Assembly: GCA_947645965.1 (NCBI GenBank)
Contig: CANSES010000007.1
Span: 1 to 41,895 of the forward strand
DNA from: an uncultured Enterorhabdus sp.
Lineage (GTDB): Bacteria > Actinomycetota > Coriobacteriia > Coriobacteriales > Eggerthellaceae
DNA: 41,895 bases
Reading direction: 5' to 3'
Positions within the stretch are counted from its first letter, which is position 1; every line of letters starts with the position of its first letter. Under the pieces are notes generated by a model, which was given only the letters and a program-made list of their open reading frames with translations, was not told the origin of the DNA and ran no database searches. The translations under genes and the position numbers were made by a program. Shown here piece by piece: positions 24,927 through 32,530 of this stretch.

Positions 24927-25001
24927 TGGAGCCGGTGACAGGAATCGAACCCGCAACCCACTGATTACAAATCAGTTGCTCTACCGTTGAGCCACACCGG
25001 C
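24927..25001 (-). tRNA. tRNA-Thr(UGU)
   Basis: Seventy-five bases including an encoded CCA. The acceptor stem pairs GCCGGTG with CACCGGC, the anticodon arm is CTGATTTGTAATCAG with anticodon TGT, and the T arm is GCGGGTTCGATTCCTGT. On the minus strand a TACAAT at 25036-25041 may be its -10; I see no clear -35. Confidence 0.96.
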
Positions 25002-25095
25002 AAGGCAAAAGGCGCCGTGCCTCTCGCATCGGCATATTGTACGCCAAGGAGAAGATTTAGGGAAGCCGTCGCCCTCCCCAGCGTCCCCCCCAGGA

Positions 25096-25779
25096 CTACT
25101 CCTTGGCGCCCCACTGCTCGTAGTAGGCATCGATGGCCGCCGCGATATCGTCGTCGATGACCACGCGGCCGGCGACCTCGTGGTTGTGCAGGTATTCCTT
25201 CACCTCGGCCATGGACACGATGGAGGCCACCGGGAAGCCGTACTTCGCCTCGATCTCCTTCTGGGCCGTGGTCACGCCGCCCTTCCCCACTTCCATGCGG
25301 TTGAGTGACACGATGAGCCCGCGCACGTCCACGTCAGCGGCGCCCTTCAGGATGGGATAGGTCTCGTCGATGGACTTGCCCGAAGTGGTCACGTCCTCCA
25401 CCATAATGACGCGATCGCCGTCGTGAAGCTCGGCGCCGAGCAGATTGCCCGCATCGGCCCCGTGGTCCTTCACTTCCTTGCGGTTGCAGCAGTACTTCAC
25501 TTCCTTGCCATACAGCTCCTGCAGCGCCATGGCGGTGACCACGGCCAGGGGAATGCCCTTGTAGGCCGGCCCGAACACCACGTCGAAGTCGAGCCCGAAG
25601 TTGTCGTTGATGGCCTGGGCGTAGTACAGGCCCAGCCGGTGCAGCTGCTCGCCGGTCACGTAGGCCCCCGCGTTCATGAAAAACGGCGACTTGCGGCCGC
25701 TCTTCAACGTGAAATCGCCGAACTTCAGCACGTCGCTTTGAACCATAAACTCGATGAACTCGCGCTTGTAAGCCTCCAT
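25096..25779 (-). CDS. pyrE: orotate phosphoribosyltransferase
   Basis: Joins orotate to PRPP to make OMP in pyrimidine synthesis; about 227 residues. FTLKSGRKSPFFMNAG near the start, GPAYKGIPLA and the PRPP loop VIMVEDVTTSGKS are diagnostic. I prefer the second Met (25777-25779), spaced six bases after AAAGGA, over the ATG at 25785, which is too close. No other pyr gene is near. A TATTAT upstream near 25830 might be its -10, without a good -35. Confidence 0.96.
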   Translation of the reverse strand: MEAYKREFIEFMVQSDVLKFGDFTLKSGRKSPFFMNAGAYVTGEQLHRLGLYYAQAINDNFGLDFDVVFGPAYKGIPLAVVTAMALQELYGKEVKYCCNRKEVKDHGADAGNLLGAELHDGDRVIMVEDVTTSGKSIDETYPILKGAADVDVRGLIVSLNRMEVGKGGVTTAQKEIEAKYGFPVASIVSMAEVKEYLHNHEVAGRVVIDDDIAAAIDAYYEQWGAKE

Positions 25780-25918
25780 GGCCATCCTTTCGCTCCAGGG
25801 ACCCTCTCATTTTCCATAGCCACCATAATATCCGATTCAACGGAAACCGCAGCCGCTTTCCCGAATGCTTCATCACCAATACGCTCCCGTTCGACATGTT
25901 CACAAGCAAGACACTCGG

Positions 25919-25946
25919 AAACTTGACGCGAAACAAAACTTGACGC
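25919..25946. repeat. 11-base direct repeat between pyrE and dinD
   Basis: AAACTTGACGC occurs at 25919-25929 and again at 25936-25946, a spacing of 17 bases. Each copy carries a TTGACG that could serve as a -35. No matching -10 stands at a standard distance from either copy; TAATAA at 25961-25966 is 15 bases from the second. Confidence 0.6.
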
Positions 25947-25966
25947 CAATCGACTCTAGATAATAA

Positions 25967-25980
25967 CGAACATTTGTTTT
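25967..25980 (+). promoter_or_regulatory. LexA-box-like site before dinD
   Basis: CGAACATTTGTTTT matches 12 of 14 positions of the Gram-positive/actinobacterial LexA consensus CGAACRNRYGTTYG. It abuts TATAAT at 25980-25985 and lies about 30 bases before the dinD ATG. Position and target both fit SOS repression. Confidence 0.6.
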
Positions 25981-26010
25981 ATAATAATGAAAAAGACAGG
26001 AGGGGGCAAT

Positions 26011-26862
26011 ATGAAAAGCGAGGAGATCAAACGTCGGGCATTGAATCTGGACGACCGCATGCACACCAACGAACACGGGGTCGAGTTTTGGTGCGCACGA
26101 GAAATCATGGAGGTATTCGGGTATACGAAATGGCAGAACTTCGAGCTCGCGATCAAAAGGGCCGAAGTGTCGCTCGAGTCGGCAGAAACGCCAGTTCAGC
26201 ATCATTTTGCCGGCATCAGTAAAATGATCGATCTCGGCAAAGGAGCCAAGCGATCCGTCAAAGATTATCTGCTCACCCGTTACGCTTGCTACCTCATTGC
26301 ACAGAACGGCGACCCACGCAAAGAGGAGATCGCCTTCGCGCAGAGCTACTTCGCACTGCAAACGCGCAAGCAGGAACTCATCGAAGAGCGTATGGCCGCT
26401 ATATCCCGCATCGCCATGAGGGATGGTCTCAGCGAGGCGGAGAACCTCTTTTCGACTAATATGTTCGAGCGGGACGTCACAAGCGACGGCATCGCTCGCG
26501 TTCGTTCAAAAGGAGACCGCGCCCTGTTCGGCGGCGTCACCACCAGTGGGATGAAACGACGACTCGGCATCACTTCGGGTCCCCTGGCAGATCATCTCCC
26601 CAGCGTCACCATCGCCGCCAAGCAATTGGCCACCGAAATCACGAATCACAACATGGTCGAGAACGATCTGAGAGGCGAGAGCCCCATCACAACCGAGCAC
26701 GTCCGAAACAATCAGGGAGTTCGCAGCCTTCTGGCAGAACGAGGCATTAAGCCCGAAGAGCTCCCTGGCGAAGAGGACGTCAAAAAGCTACGCCGCAAGG
26801 TGCAGAGAGACAAAAAGGAGCTTGAGGCGACCTCCCAGGGCTTCGATCCAACAGCAAGTTGA
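26011..26862 (+). CDS. dinD: DNA damage-inducible protein D family
   Basis: A 283-residue homologue of DinD, an SOS-induced protein reported in E. coli to inhibit RecA strand exchange. The N-terminal Bro-N-like part reads FWCAREIMEVFGYTKWQNFELAIKRAE. YLLTRYACYLIAQNGDPRKEEIAFAQSYFALQTRK is the most conserved block. The C-terminal half is helical and ends in a charged tail (LRRKVQRDKKELEATSQ). The ATG at 26011 follows AGGAGGGGG; an ATG at 25987 lacks an SD. It has lower GC than its neighbours and a LexA-box-like site upstream. Confidence 0.88.
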   Translation: MKSEEIKRRALNLDDRMHTNEHGVEFWCAREIMEVFGYTKWQNFELAIKRAEVSLESAETPVQHHFAGISKMIDLGKGAKRSVKDYLLTRYACYLIAQNGDPRKEEIAFAQSYFALQTRKQELIEERMAAISRIAMRDGLSEAENLFSTNMFERDVTSDGIARVRSKGDRALFGGVTTSGMKRRLGITSGPLADHLPSVTIAAKQLATEITNHNMVENDLRGESPITTEHVRNNQGVRSLLAERGIKPEELPGEEDVKKLRRKVQRDKKELEATSQGFDPTAS

Positions 26863-26935
26863 TCGAAGCGCGCGAACCGCCGATCAAGGTATCCACCCCA
26901 CCCCGCCCGACTTCTAGCCTTGGGGGTTCGGTTAG

Positions 26936-26965
26936 TTGACACTCGAACATATATTCGGTTATTAT
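26936..26965 (+). promoter_or_regulatory. SOS-type promoter with LexA box in the spacer
   Basis: TTGACA (26936-26941) and TATTAT (26960-26965) with an 18-base spacer. Inside it, CGAACATATATTCG (26944-26957) matches 13 of 14 positions of the LexA consensus. The implied start is near 26972, about 60 bases before the radical SAM gene. Confidence 0.75.
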
Positions 26966-27032
26966 AGCGTACATTCATTCGGGCGAACGGGTGTGCTTGT
27001 TTAAAAGCGCCTACGGGGAAGGAGGCCGGGCC

Positions 27033-28511
27033 GTGAACGTTATCGAGAAGCTGGAAGTGCTGGCCGATGCGGCGAAGTACGACGTGGCCTGCACTTCCTC
27101 CGGCGTGCAGCGTTCGGGGAAGAAGGGGCAGCTGGGCGCGGCGCATCAGGCGGGCTGCTGCCATTCCTTCACGCCCGATGGGCGCTGCGTCACATTGCTG
27201 AAGGTGCTCATGACCAACGCCTGCGTCTACGACTGTGCCTACTGCGTGAACCGCGCCAGCAACGCCGAGGTCGCGCGCACGGCCTTCACCCCGCGGGAGC
27301 TGGCCGATCTCACCATCGGGTTCTACCGCCGCAACTACATCGAAGGGCTCTTCCTGTCGTCAGGGGTGGCGGGCTGTCCCGACCGCACCACCGAGCTCAT
27401 GGTGCAGGCCCTGCGCATCCTGCGAGAGGAATACGGCTTTCGCGGCTACATCCACACCAAGACCATCCCGGGCACGTCCCTGGAACTCATCGACGAGCTG
27501 GGTCGTCTGTCCGACCGTCTTTCGGTAAACCTGGAGCTGCCGAGCAAGCAGAGCCTGGGGCTTCTGGCCCCCAACAAGTCGCGCCACTCCATCTTGGCCC
27601 CCATGCGCCACATCTACGAATCGGTGGCCGAGGACAAGGAATCCCGCGCCCTGGCCCAGCGACGCACCACGGTGTACCTGCAGAAGAAGACCGCTCGCAA
27701 GACGCGGGCCTTCGCGCCGGCGGGCCAATCCACCCAGATGATCATCGGCGCCACCCCTGAGAGCGACTACCAGATTCTGAACCTGTCGGCGGCGCTCTAC
27801 ACCCAGCTGTCTTTGAAGCGCGTGTTCTTCAGCGCCTACCTGCCCGTGGTGGCCAACCCGCTCCTGCCCGCCACCGATGCCGTGCAGCTGAACCGCGAGC
27901 ACCGCCTGTACCAGGCCGACTGGCTTCTGCGCTACTACGGTTTCGACGTAAGCGAGATCATCGACGAGGAGAACCCCTTCCTCGCTCCCGATGTGGATCC
28001 GAAGGCCAACTGGGCCCTGAACCACCTGGACTTCTTCCCCGTGGAGGTGAATACCGCGCCCCTCGAGGCACTGCTGCGCGTGCCCGGCATCGGCGTGCGC
28101 GGGGCACGGCTCATCCTGCGGGCCCGCCGCCAGTCCACCCTGGGCGAGGCGGAGCTGCGCCGCCTCGGCATCGCCTACAAGCGGGCCCGCTACTTCATCA
28201 CCATGAACGGCGCCTACGGGGGCACCGGCATCGACTTCTCCCGCGATGCGCTGCACGCGCGCCTTTCCGCTCCCATCGAGGGCGGCCGCCACGGACGCCG
28301 GGCCGACCGGGCCGTGCAGGGGCAGATGAGCCTCTTCGAGGCGGTGGACGCGCCGCCGGTGCTGCCCGAGGCGAGCCCCGCGAACCGCGCCGCCCTCGAT
28401 GTGGCTTTCGAGGCCCAGCGCCGCGCCCTGACCCAGGCGGCCAGCGCAGGAGTGACCCCATCGCCTCTTCCCGCCGACGCAATGCTCTCCGTGGCCCAGG
28501 GGGCGCTGTGA
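27033..28511 (+). CDS. putative DNA modification/repair radical SAM protein
   Basis: A member of the radical SAM family annotated as putative DNA modification/repair (the TIGR03916 type, distantly like spore photoproduct lyase); about 492 residues. The cluster motif CVYDCAYC (C64, C68, C71) follows an N-terminal Cys-rich part (C20, C42, C43, C52). The C-terminal half has a helix-hairpin-helix (PLEALLRVPGIGVRGARLILRARR) for DNA binding. The GTG at 27033 follows GGAAGGAGG; the GTG at 26991 lacks an SD. The stop overlaps the next start by four bases. No reaction has been established to my knowledge. Confidence 0.9.
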   Translation: MNVIEKLEVLADAAKYDVACTSSGVQRSGKKGQLGAAHQAGCCHSFTPDGRCVTLLKVLMTNACVYDCAYCVNRASNAEVARTAFTPRELADLTIGFYRRNYIEGLFLSSGVAGCPDRTTELMVQALRILREEYGFRGYIHTKTIPGTSLELIDELGRLSDRLSVNLELPSKQSLGLLAPNKSRHSILAPMRHIYESVAEDKESRALAQRRTTVYLQKKTARKTRAFAPAGQSTQMIIGATPESDYQILNLSAALYTQLSLKRVFFSAYLPVVANPLLPATDAVQLNREHRLYQADWLLRYYGFDVSEIIDEENPFLAPDVDPKANWALNHLDFFPVEVNTAPLEALLRVPGIGVRGARLILRARRQSTLGEAELRRLGIAYKRARYFITMNGAYGGTGIDFSRDALHARLSAPIEGGRHGRRADRAVQGQMSLFEAVDAPPVLPEASPANRAALDVAFEAQRRALTQAASAGVTPSPLPADAMLSVAQGAL

Positions 28512-29470
28512 ATCGCGAAAGCTCCGCGGCGGTCGACCCCGATCACCTTTCCCTCTCGGCCATCCCGTCGGCAAGTCCCGACGCCATCTACGACGAGGTG
28601 GCCTATGCCTACGACGGCAGCCTGGAAGGACTGCTCTCGGCCGTCTTCGCCGCCTACGCGCGCCGCGAGCAGCCGACCGATGTGGTACCCGAAGAGCGAC
28701 TGCAGCCGCGCTTGGGCCAACGCGTCGCGACCATCCCCACCGATATGGCCCACGCCACCCGGGTATTGCGCGGGCTGCGACGCGTCTGCGGGTGGCGCGC
28801 CGTGCTGGCCGTGAAGCAGGCCAGTTGCTCCGACGAGCCCGATGCGGGCACGGCCGTCTACCGCTTCGTGCGCTATGCCATGGACGAGCAGAAGCGCCGC
28901 GACTGCGAGCGCTGCCGCAAGCGATCGTCCTGTCCCGGGCGCGGCGGTGCGGGCCCCTGCCCCAAGCAGCGCGGCCGCGCCCTCTCCGATATCACGCACC
29001 CGGCGGTAGAGCGGCTCTTCCGCATCTCCCGCTCCATCAGTCAGGAATGCGAGCATATGCGCCAGTTCGTCCGCTTCCAGTACCTGCGCGGCGAAGGGGC
29101 CGAGGTATGGTTCGCGCGGGTGAACCCCAAGGCCTCGGTGGTACCGCTGGTCATGGATCACTTCGTGGAACGGCTCGGCGTGCAGCCCTTCATCATCTAC
29201 GACGAGGTGCATCACCTGGCCGGCGTCTACGACGGCGGTGACTGGCACTTGGTCAGCACCCGCAACCAGGGCGACCTGGGGCAGGCGCTGCCCGACCCCA
29301 CGGCCGACGAGGCGCTGTTCAGCGAAGCCTGGCGCACCTTCTACCGCGCCGTATCGGTGGATGCCCGCTACCACCCCGAGCTGCGCCGCCAGTTCATGCC
29401 CAAGCGCTTTTGGAAGAACCTCACCGAATTGCAGGAGAGCCCCGTCGCCCTGCGCAAAGCCCGATCTTAG
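28508..29470 (+). CDS. DUF4130-type putative DNA repair partner protein
   Basis: About 320 residues from a GTG overlapping the upstream stop (GTGA). It resembles the TIGR03915/DUF4130 family that accompanies the radical SAM protein and is also found fused to UdgX-type uracil glycosylases. YAYDGSLEGLLSAVFAAY at 34-51, LFRISRSISQECEHMRQFVRF, WFARVNPKASVVPLVMDHF and the C-terminal RQFMPKRFWKNLTEL are the recognisable blocks. A cysteine-rich insert, C133-X2-C136-X5-C142-X8-C151, could hold zinc or an Fe-S cluster. Function is inferred only from its partner and the SOS-type promoter. Confidence 0.87.
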   Translation: MNRESSAAVDPDHLSLSAIPSASPDAIYDEVAYAYDGSLEGLLSAVFAAYARREQPTDVVPEERLQPRLGQRVATIPTDMAHATRVLRGLRRVCGWRAVLAVKQASCSDEPDAGTAVYRFVRYAMDEQKRRDCERCRKRSSCPGRGGAGPCPKQRGRALSDITHPAVERLFRISRSISQECEHMRQFVRFQYLRGEGAEVWFARVNPKASVVPLVMDHFVERLGVQPFIIYDEVHHLAGVYDGGDWHLVSTRNQGDLGQALPDPTADEALFSEAWRTFYRAVSVDARYHPELRRQFMPKRFWKNLTELQESPVALRKARS

Positions 29471-29480
29471 CCCCACGCAA

Positions 29481-29509
29481 AGCGGGGGCGCCTCCTAGGC
29501 ACCCCCGCT
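29481..29509. terminator. hairpin between convergent genes
   Basis: A stem of 13 pairs with one mismatch (AGCGGGGGCGCCT against AGGCACCCCCGCT) and a short loop, 10 bases after the repair cassette and about 60 bases before the DegV stop. T tracts are weak on both sides. Confidence 0.55.
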
Positions 29510-29567
29510 CATCTTCTCTGGAACCGACGCTCCCCGCCCGGCACCCCTCGCTTCGCGCCCGCGCCCC

Positions 29568-30470
29568 TTACAGGCTGAACAGCAGCTTGCTCGTCGGAGC
29601 CGTCAGCTTGCCGGGCACCGGACGCTCGCACTCGTAGGCCAGTCCCACGGCCGGTCCCACGTGCACTCCGATCACGGGACTCACGGGCAGCACGTCCACA
29701 GCCCGTCCCACCAACGGCTCGATGGCCTCGCGGGCCCATGCCACCGCCGGGGCCGCCGAGCCGATGTAGTGCACCACCACGCGTTTGAGACCGCAAGCCT
29801 CGATGTCCTCCTTGAACACGTCCACCATGCGGGCCAGAGTCTTCTTCCACGTGCGCACCTTGGCCAGCGTGGAGGTCTCCCAATCGGCCACGGTCAGCAC
29901 CGGGGAGATCTGCAGCAAGCCGCCGAGCAGGGCCGAGGCGCCCCCGATGCGGCCGCCGGCCTTCAGGAACGCCAGGCTCTCGGGAGCGAAGATGAACCGC
30001 GACGCCACCACGGCATCGGTGGCCGCCACCGTGCAGCCCTCCAGATCGGCGCCGTTATCCCGCGCATCGGCCGCGTCCAGCACCGCAAACATCTCGTCAG
30101 CGCAGTTCGACGTGGAATCGATGAGCGTGCAGCGGAACTGCTCGTAGCGCTCCTTGCAGGCCCGGGCGCTGCGCACGGCGCTCTCGAAGGTACCCGACAT
30201 CTTCGACGACAGGAAGATGCCCAGCACCTCGTCGCGCGCCTCGGCCGCCCGATCGAAGATCGCTTCCAGGGCGTGCAGCGACGGCTGGCTCGAGGTCGGC
30301 GGCTGCTCGATCATCTCGTAGATATCCTCGTAGAACTCATCCACGTCCATATCGGTCTCACGGTACTCGCGACCATCGCGGTTCACGTACAGCGACACCA
30401 CTTCGATGTCGCGCTCACGCACCACATCAGCGGGAATCGAGGCCACGGAATCGGTGACGATCTTGATCAC
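29568..30470 (-). CDS. DegV family fatty-acid-binding protein
   Basis: DegV/FakB-type proteins carry a fatty acid for phosphorylation by a FakA-type kinase; 300 residues. KIVTDSVASIPADVV, TSSQPSLHALEAIFD, FLSSKMSGTFESA, DSTSNCADE and GGRIGGASALLGGLLQISPVL match the family, as does the C-terminal VSPVIGVHVGPAVGLAYE. The GTG start follows AAGGAG. A kinase partner is not in this window. It lies about 110 bases after the PflX-like gene; GC-rich hairpins at 30501-30525 and near 30565 fill that gap without T runs. Confidence 0.93.
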   Translation of the reverse strand: MIKIVTDSVASIPADVVRERDIEVVSLYVNRDGREYRETDMDVDEFYEDIYEMIEQPPTSSQPSLHALEAIFDRAAEARDEVLGIFLSSKMSGTFESAVRSARACKERYEQFRCTLIDSTSNCADEMFAVLDAADARDNGADLEGCTVAATDAVVASRFIFAPESLAFLKAGGRIGGASALLGGLLQISPVLTVADWETSTLAKVRTWKKTLARMVDVFKEDIEACGLKRVVVHYIGSAAPAVAWAREAIEPLVGRAVDVLPVSPVIGVHVGPAVGLAYECERPVPGKLTAPTSKLLFSL

Positions 30471-30583
30471 GGGGGTCTCCTTTCGAAGAGACGGGCCGAT
30501 GCGCGCCCCCGCGGGGCCCGCGCGCTTTCACCCCCTCATCCTACACTATTGGGCCCAAGCCGCCCGCCACGGCGGGGAGAAGT

Positions 30584-31588
30584 TTACAGCCCTGTGAAGT
30601 CAAAGGCGGGAATGAAGCTCTCCTCGGCCGCGCCGCCCTCCTGCCAGAAATAGTCCGACACCCCCAACTCGTCGGCGAAGTCCAGCAGCGCCTCGTACTC
30701 TTCGTCGGGCACCGTGGCGGCCAGCTCGGGGCACGTGGCCAGCGTGGCCCGGGCCCGCTGGTTCCCCGCCGCGGCCTCGCGGGCCACCACGGGCGTGTAC
30801 TGGTTCATCAGCGAGAGCCGTACCGTATCGCCGAAGCGCTCGTGCAGAAGGCGCACCACGGCCTTCGAGTTCTCCAGCGCTCCCGGCAGCATCAGATGGC
30901 GCACCACGACCCCGCTCACCAGGCGCTCCTGGCCACGATATTCGTCGTAGGCACAGGGCCCCACGGCCCGCACCATGGCCTCAAGGGCCGCCAGGGCCGC
31001 CTCGGGGTAATCCGCCGCCGAAGAATAGCGCCGGGCCAGGTCGCCATCGGCGTACTTGAAATCGGTCAGGTAGGCGTCCACGTATCCGATGTTCGCCTCC
31101 ACGGCGGCCACGGTCTCGTACCCGCTCGTGTTCCACAGCACCGGCAGCGCCATCCCCGCCGCCCGCGCCCGCATTACCGCCGCGCGAATCTGCGGCGCGT
31201 AGTGCGTGGGCGTCACGCAGTTGATGTTCAGGCCCCCCGCCGCCTCTAGCTCGCCCATGATGGCGGCCAGCCGATCTACGGTGATCTCGCGCCCCACTTC
31301 CCCGTGGGCGATGCCGTAGTTCTGGCAGTACACGCAGCCCAGGGGGCAGTGGGCGAAGAAGATCGTGCCGCTGCCGTCCTCGCCGCTGATGGGCGGCTCC
31401 TCCCAAAAGTGCAGGGCCGCCCGCGACACCAGCAAGCGCCCGTCGGCCCCGCACACCCCGCGCTCGCTCGCCGCCCGATCCGCCCCGCAAGCACGGGGGC
31501 ACAGATCACACGATGCGGGCGCGGGTGAGTCCGCGCGCCCCGCCAGGACGCGCGAAACTTCCCTAGTTGGACGAGTAGTCGAAGCCAT
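30584..31588 (-). CDS. PflX-like radical SAM protein
   Basis: About 334 residues of the COG1313 type. The N-terminal CDLCPRACGADR..RGVCG (C27, C30, C34, C46) may hold an additional metal site. HFWEEPPISGEDGSGTIFF precedes the radical SAM motif CPLGCVYC (C81, C85, C88) and QNYGIAHGEVG. The TIM-barrel region follows, with TPTHYAPQIRAA and TDFKYADGDLARRYS. The start is uncertain: the ATG at 31586-31588 lacks a good SD and overlaps the previous gene by 26 bases, and an AGGGAAG just after that gene's stop has no clear start codon behind it. The substrate of the PflX group is unknown; it is related to glycyl-radical activases. Confidence 0.85.
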   Translation of the reverse strand: MASTTRPTREVSRVLAGRADSPAPASCDLCPRACGADRAASERGVCGADGRLLVSRAALHFWEEPPISGEDGSGTIFFAHCPLGCVYCQNYGIAHGEVGREITVDRLAAIMGELEAAGGLNINCVTPTHYAPQIRAAVMRARAAGMALPVLWNTSGYETVAAVEANIGYVDAYLTDFKYADGDLARRYSSAADYPEAALAALEAMVRAVGPCAYDEYRGQERLVSGVVVRHLMLPGALENSKAVVRLLHERFGDTVRLSLMNQYTPVVAREAAAGNQRARATLATCPELAATVPDEEYEALLDFADELGVSDYFWQEGGAAEESFIPAFDFTGL

Positions 31589-32528
31589 CGTAGTCGGCGC
31601 CGTCGTTCCAGTCGTCATCGTCGTCGAAACGGTCCCAATCCTCGTCGTCATCGTCGTGATGATGGTCGTGACCGTAGGCCTGCTCGGCACGGGTCCAGTC
31701 GAGCCCCGCCTCGGCGCCGGCGGCCTCGTCGCGATACACCAGCGACAGCGCCGCCGGGGTCATGTCGGCCCCGCCGATCACAGCCAGCAGCTCCAACAGG
31801 TGCATAGTGGCCTCGGCCTGGGGCAGGATGATCTCGGCGTCGTCGGCCGCCATCAGGGCCGCCGACAGCTCGGCCAACAGCATCTCCACGGTATAGCCGC
31901 CGGTGAAGCGCTTCTGGCGCACTGCCTGCACCACCGGATCGGTGCTCACAGGGCTGAACAGCGGAATCTGATCGGCATCCAGGGCGCCCACGGTGCGGGC
32001 CGCCGCGTCGTCCAAGGCCAGCGCCTCGATGGACGAGGCCAGGTTCGCCGCCAAGGGCAGCGTATGGGTGTTGCGCAGCAGCTGCGCGCGCCCCGGCGCC
32101 CCCACTTCCACCACTTCGCCGAACAGGGCATCCAGAAGCGCGCGCACCTCAGGGGCGATCTCGCTCTCGGAGGCCACAGGCCCCAGCAGGTTGTCGCGCC
32201 CGAAGGCATCGGCGGCCACCAGCGAGCGCACGGTCAGCGGCGCTTCCACCATGATCAGGTCGTTCACGCAGGCCACGGCGTTCACCTCGCGGGCGAAGTT
32301 CGGCGTGGCCGCCGACAGATCCACGAGCACCGTGCCCGGGGCCACCGTGGTCACCAGGCCCTCGGTGCCGAAGTAGGCGTCTTCCAGCACGCTTTGGGAC
32401 ACGCAGAACGTGAGCACGTAGTGAGCCGAGGCCACGTCTTCCACGCGGGAGAATCCCGCCTCGGCCAGGCGCGGCTGGACCGCTTCGATGAAACCGGGCA
32501 CGCCCACATAGGCATACAGCTTCGCCAT
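31563..32528 (-). CDS. dehydrogenase-like protein with Asp/His tail
   Basis: A 321-residue protein that resembles the 3-hydroxyisobutyrate/6-phosphogluconate dehydrogenase group: GTVLVDLSAATPNFAREV, IMVEAPLTVRSLVAADAF and an all-helical C-terminal half. The N-terminal nucleotide-binding glycine motif is degenerate (YVGVPGFIEAVQPRLAEAGF), so cofactor binding is doubtful. The last about 35 residues are an Asp- and His-rich tail (GHDHHHDDDDEDWDRF), possibly metal-binding. The ATG is two bases after the upstream DegV stop and uses an SD inside that gene's end, so the two are translationally linked. Confidence 0.75.
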   Translation of the reverse strand: MAKLYAYVGVPGFIEAVQPRLAEAGFSRVEDVASAHYVLTFCVSQSVLEDAYFGTEGLVTTVAPGTVLVDLSAATPNFAREVNAVACVNDLIMVEAPLTVRSLVAADAFGRDNLLGPVASESEIAPEVRALLDALFGEVVEVGAPGRAQLLRNTHTLPLAANLASSIEALALDDAAARTVGALDADQIPLFSPVSTDPVVQAVRQKRFTGGYTVEMLLAELSAALMAADDAEIILPQAEATMHLLELLAVIGGADMTPAALSLVYRDEAAGAEAGLDWTRAEQAYGHDHHHDDDDEDWDRFDDDDDWNDGADYDGFDYSSN

Positions 32529-32530
32529 GG

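Noticed and set aside
25885..25900. TTCGACATGTTCAC resembling a LexA box upstream of pyrE
   Set aside because: Half-sites are too close together and one arm does not match; the better sites are at 25967-25980 and 26944-26957.
30501..30525. GC-rich palindrome between the PflX-like gene and DegV
   Set aside because: Self-complementary runs of G and C are common in this composition. No T run, no symmetry beyond the core.
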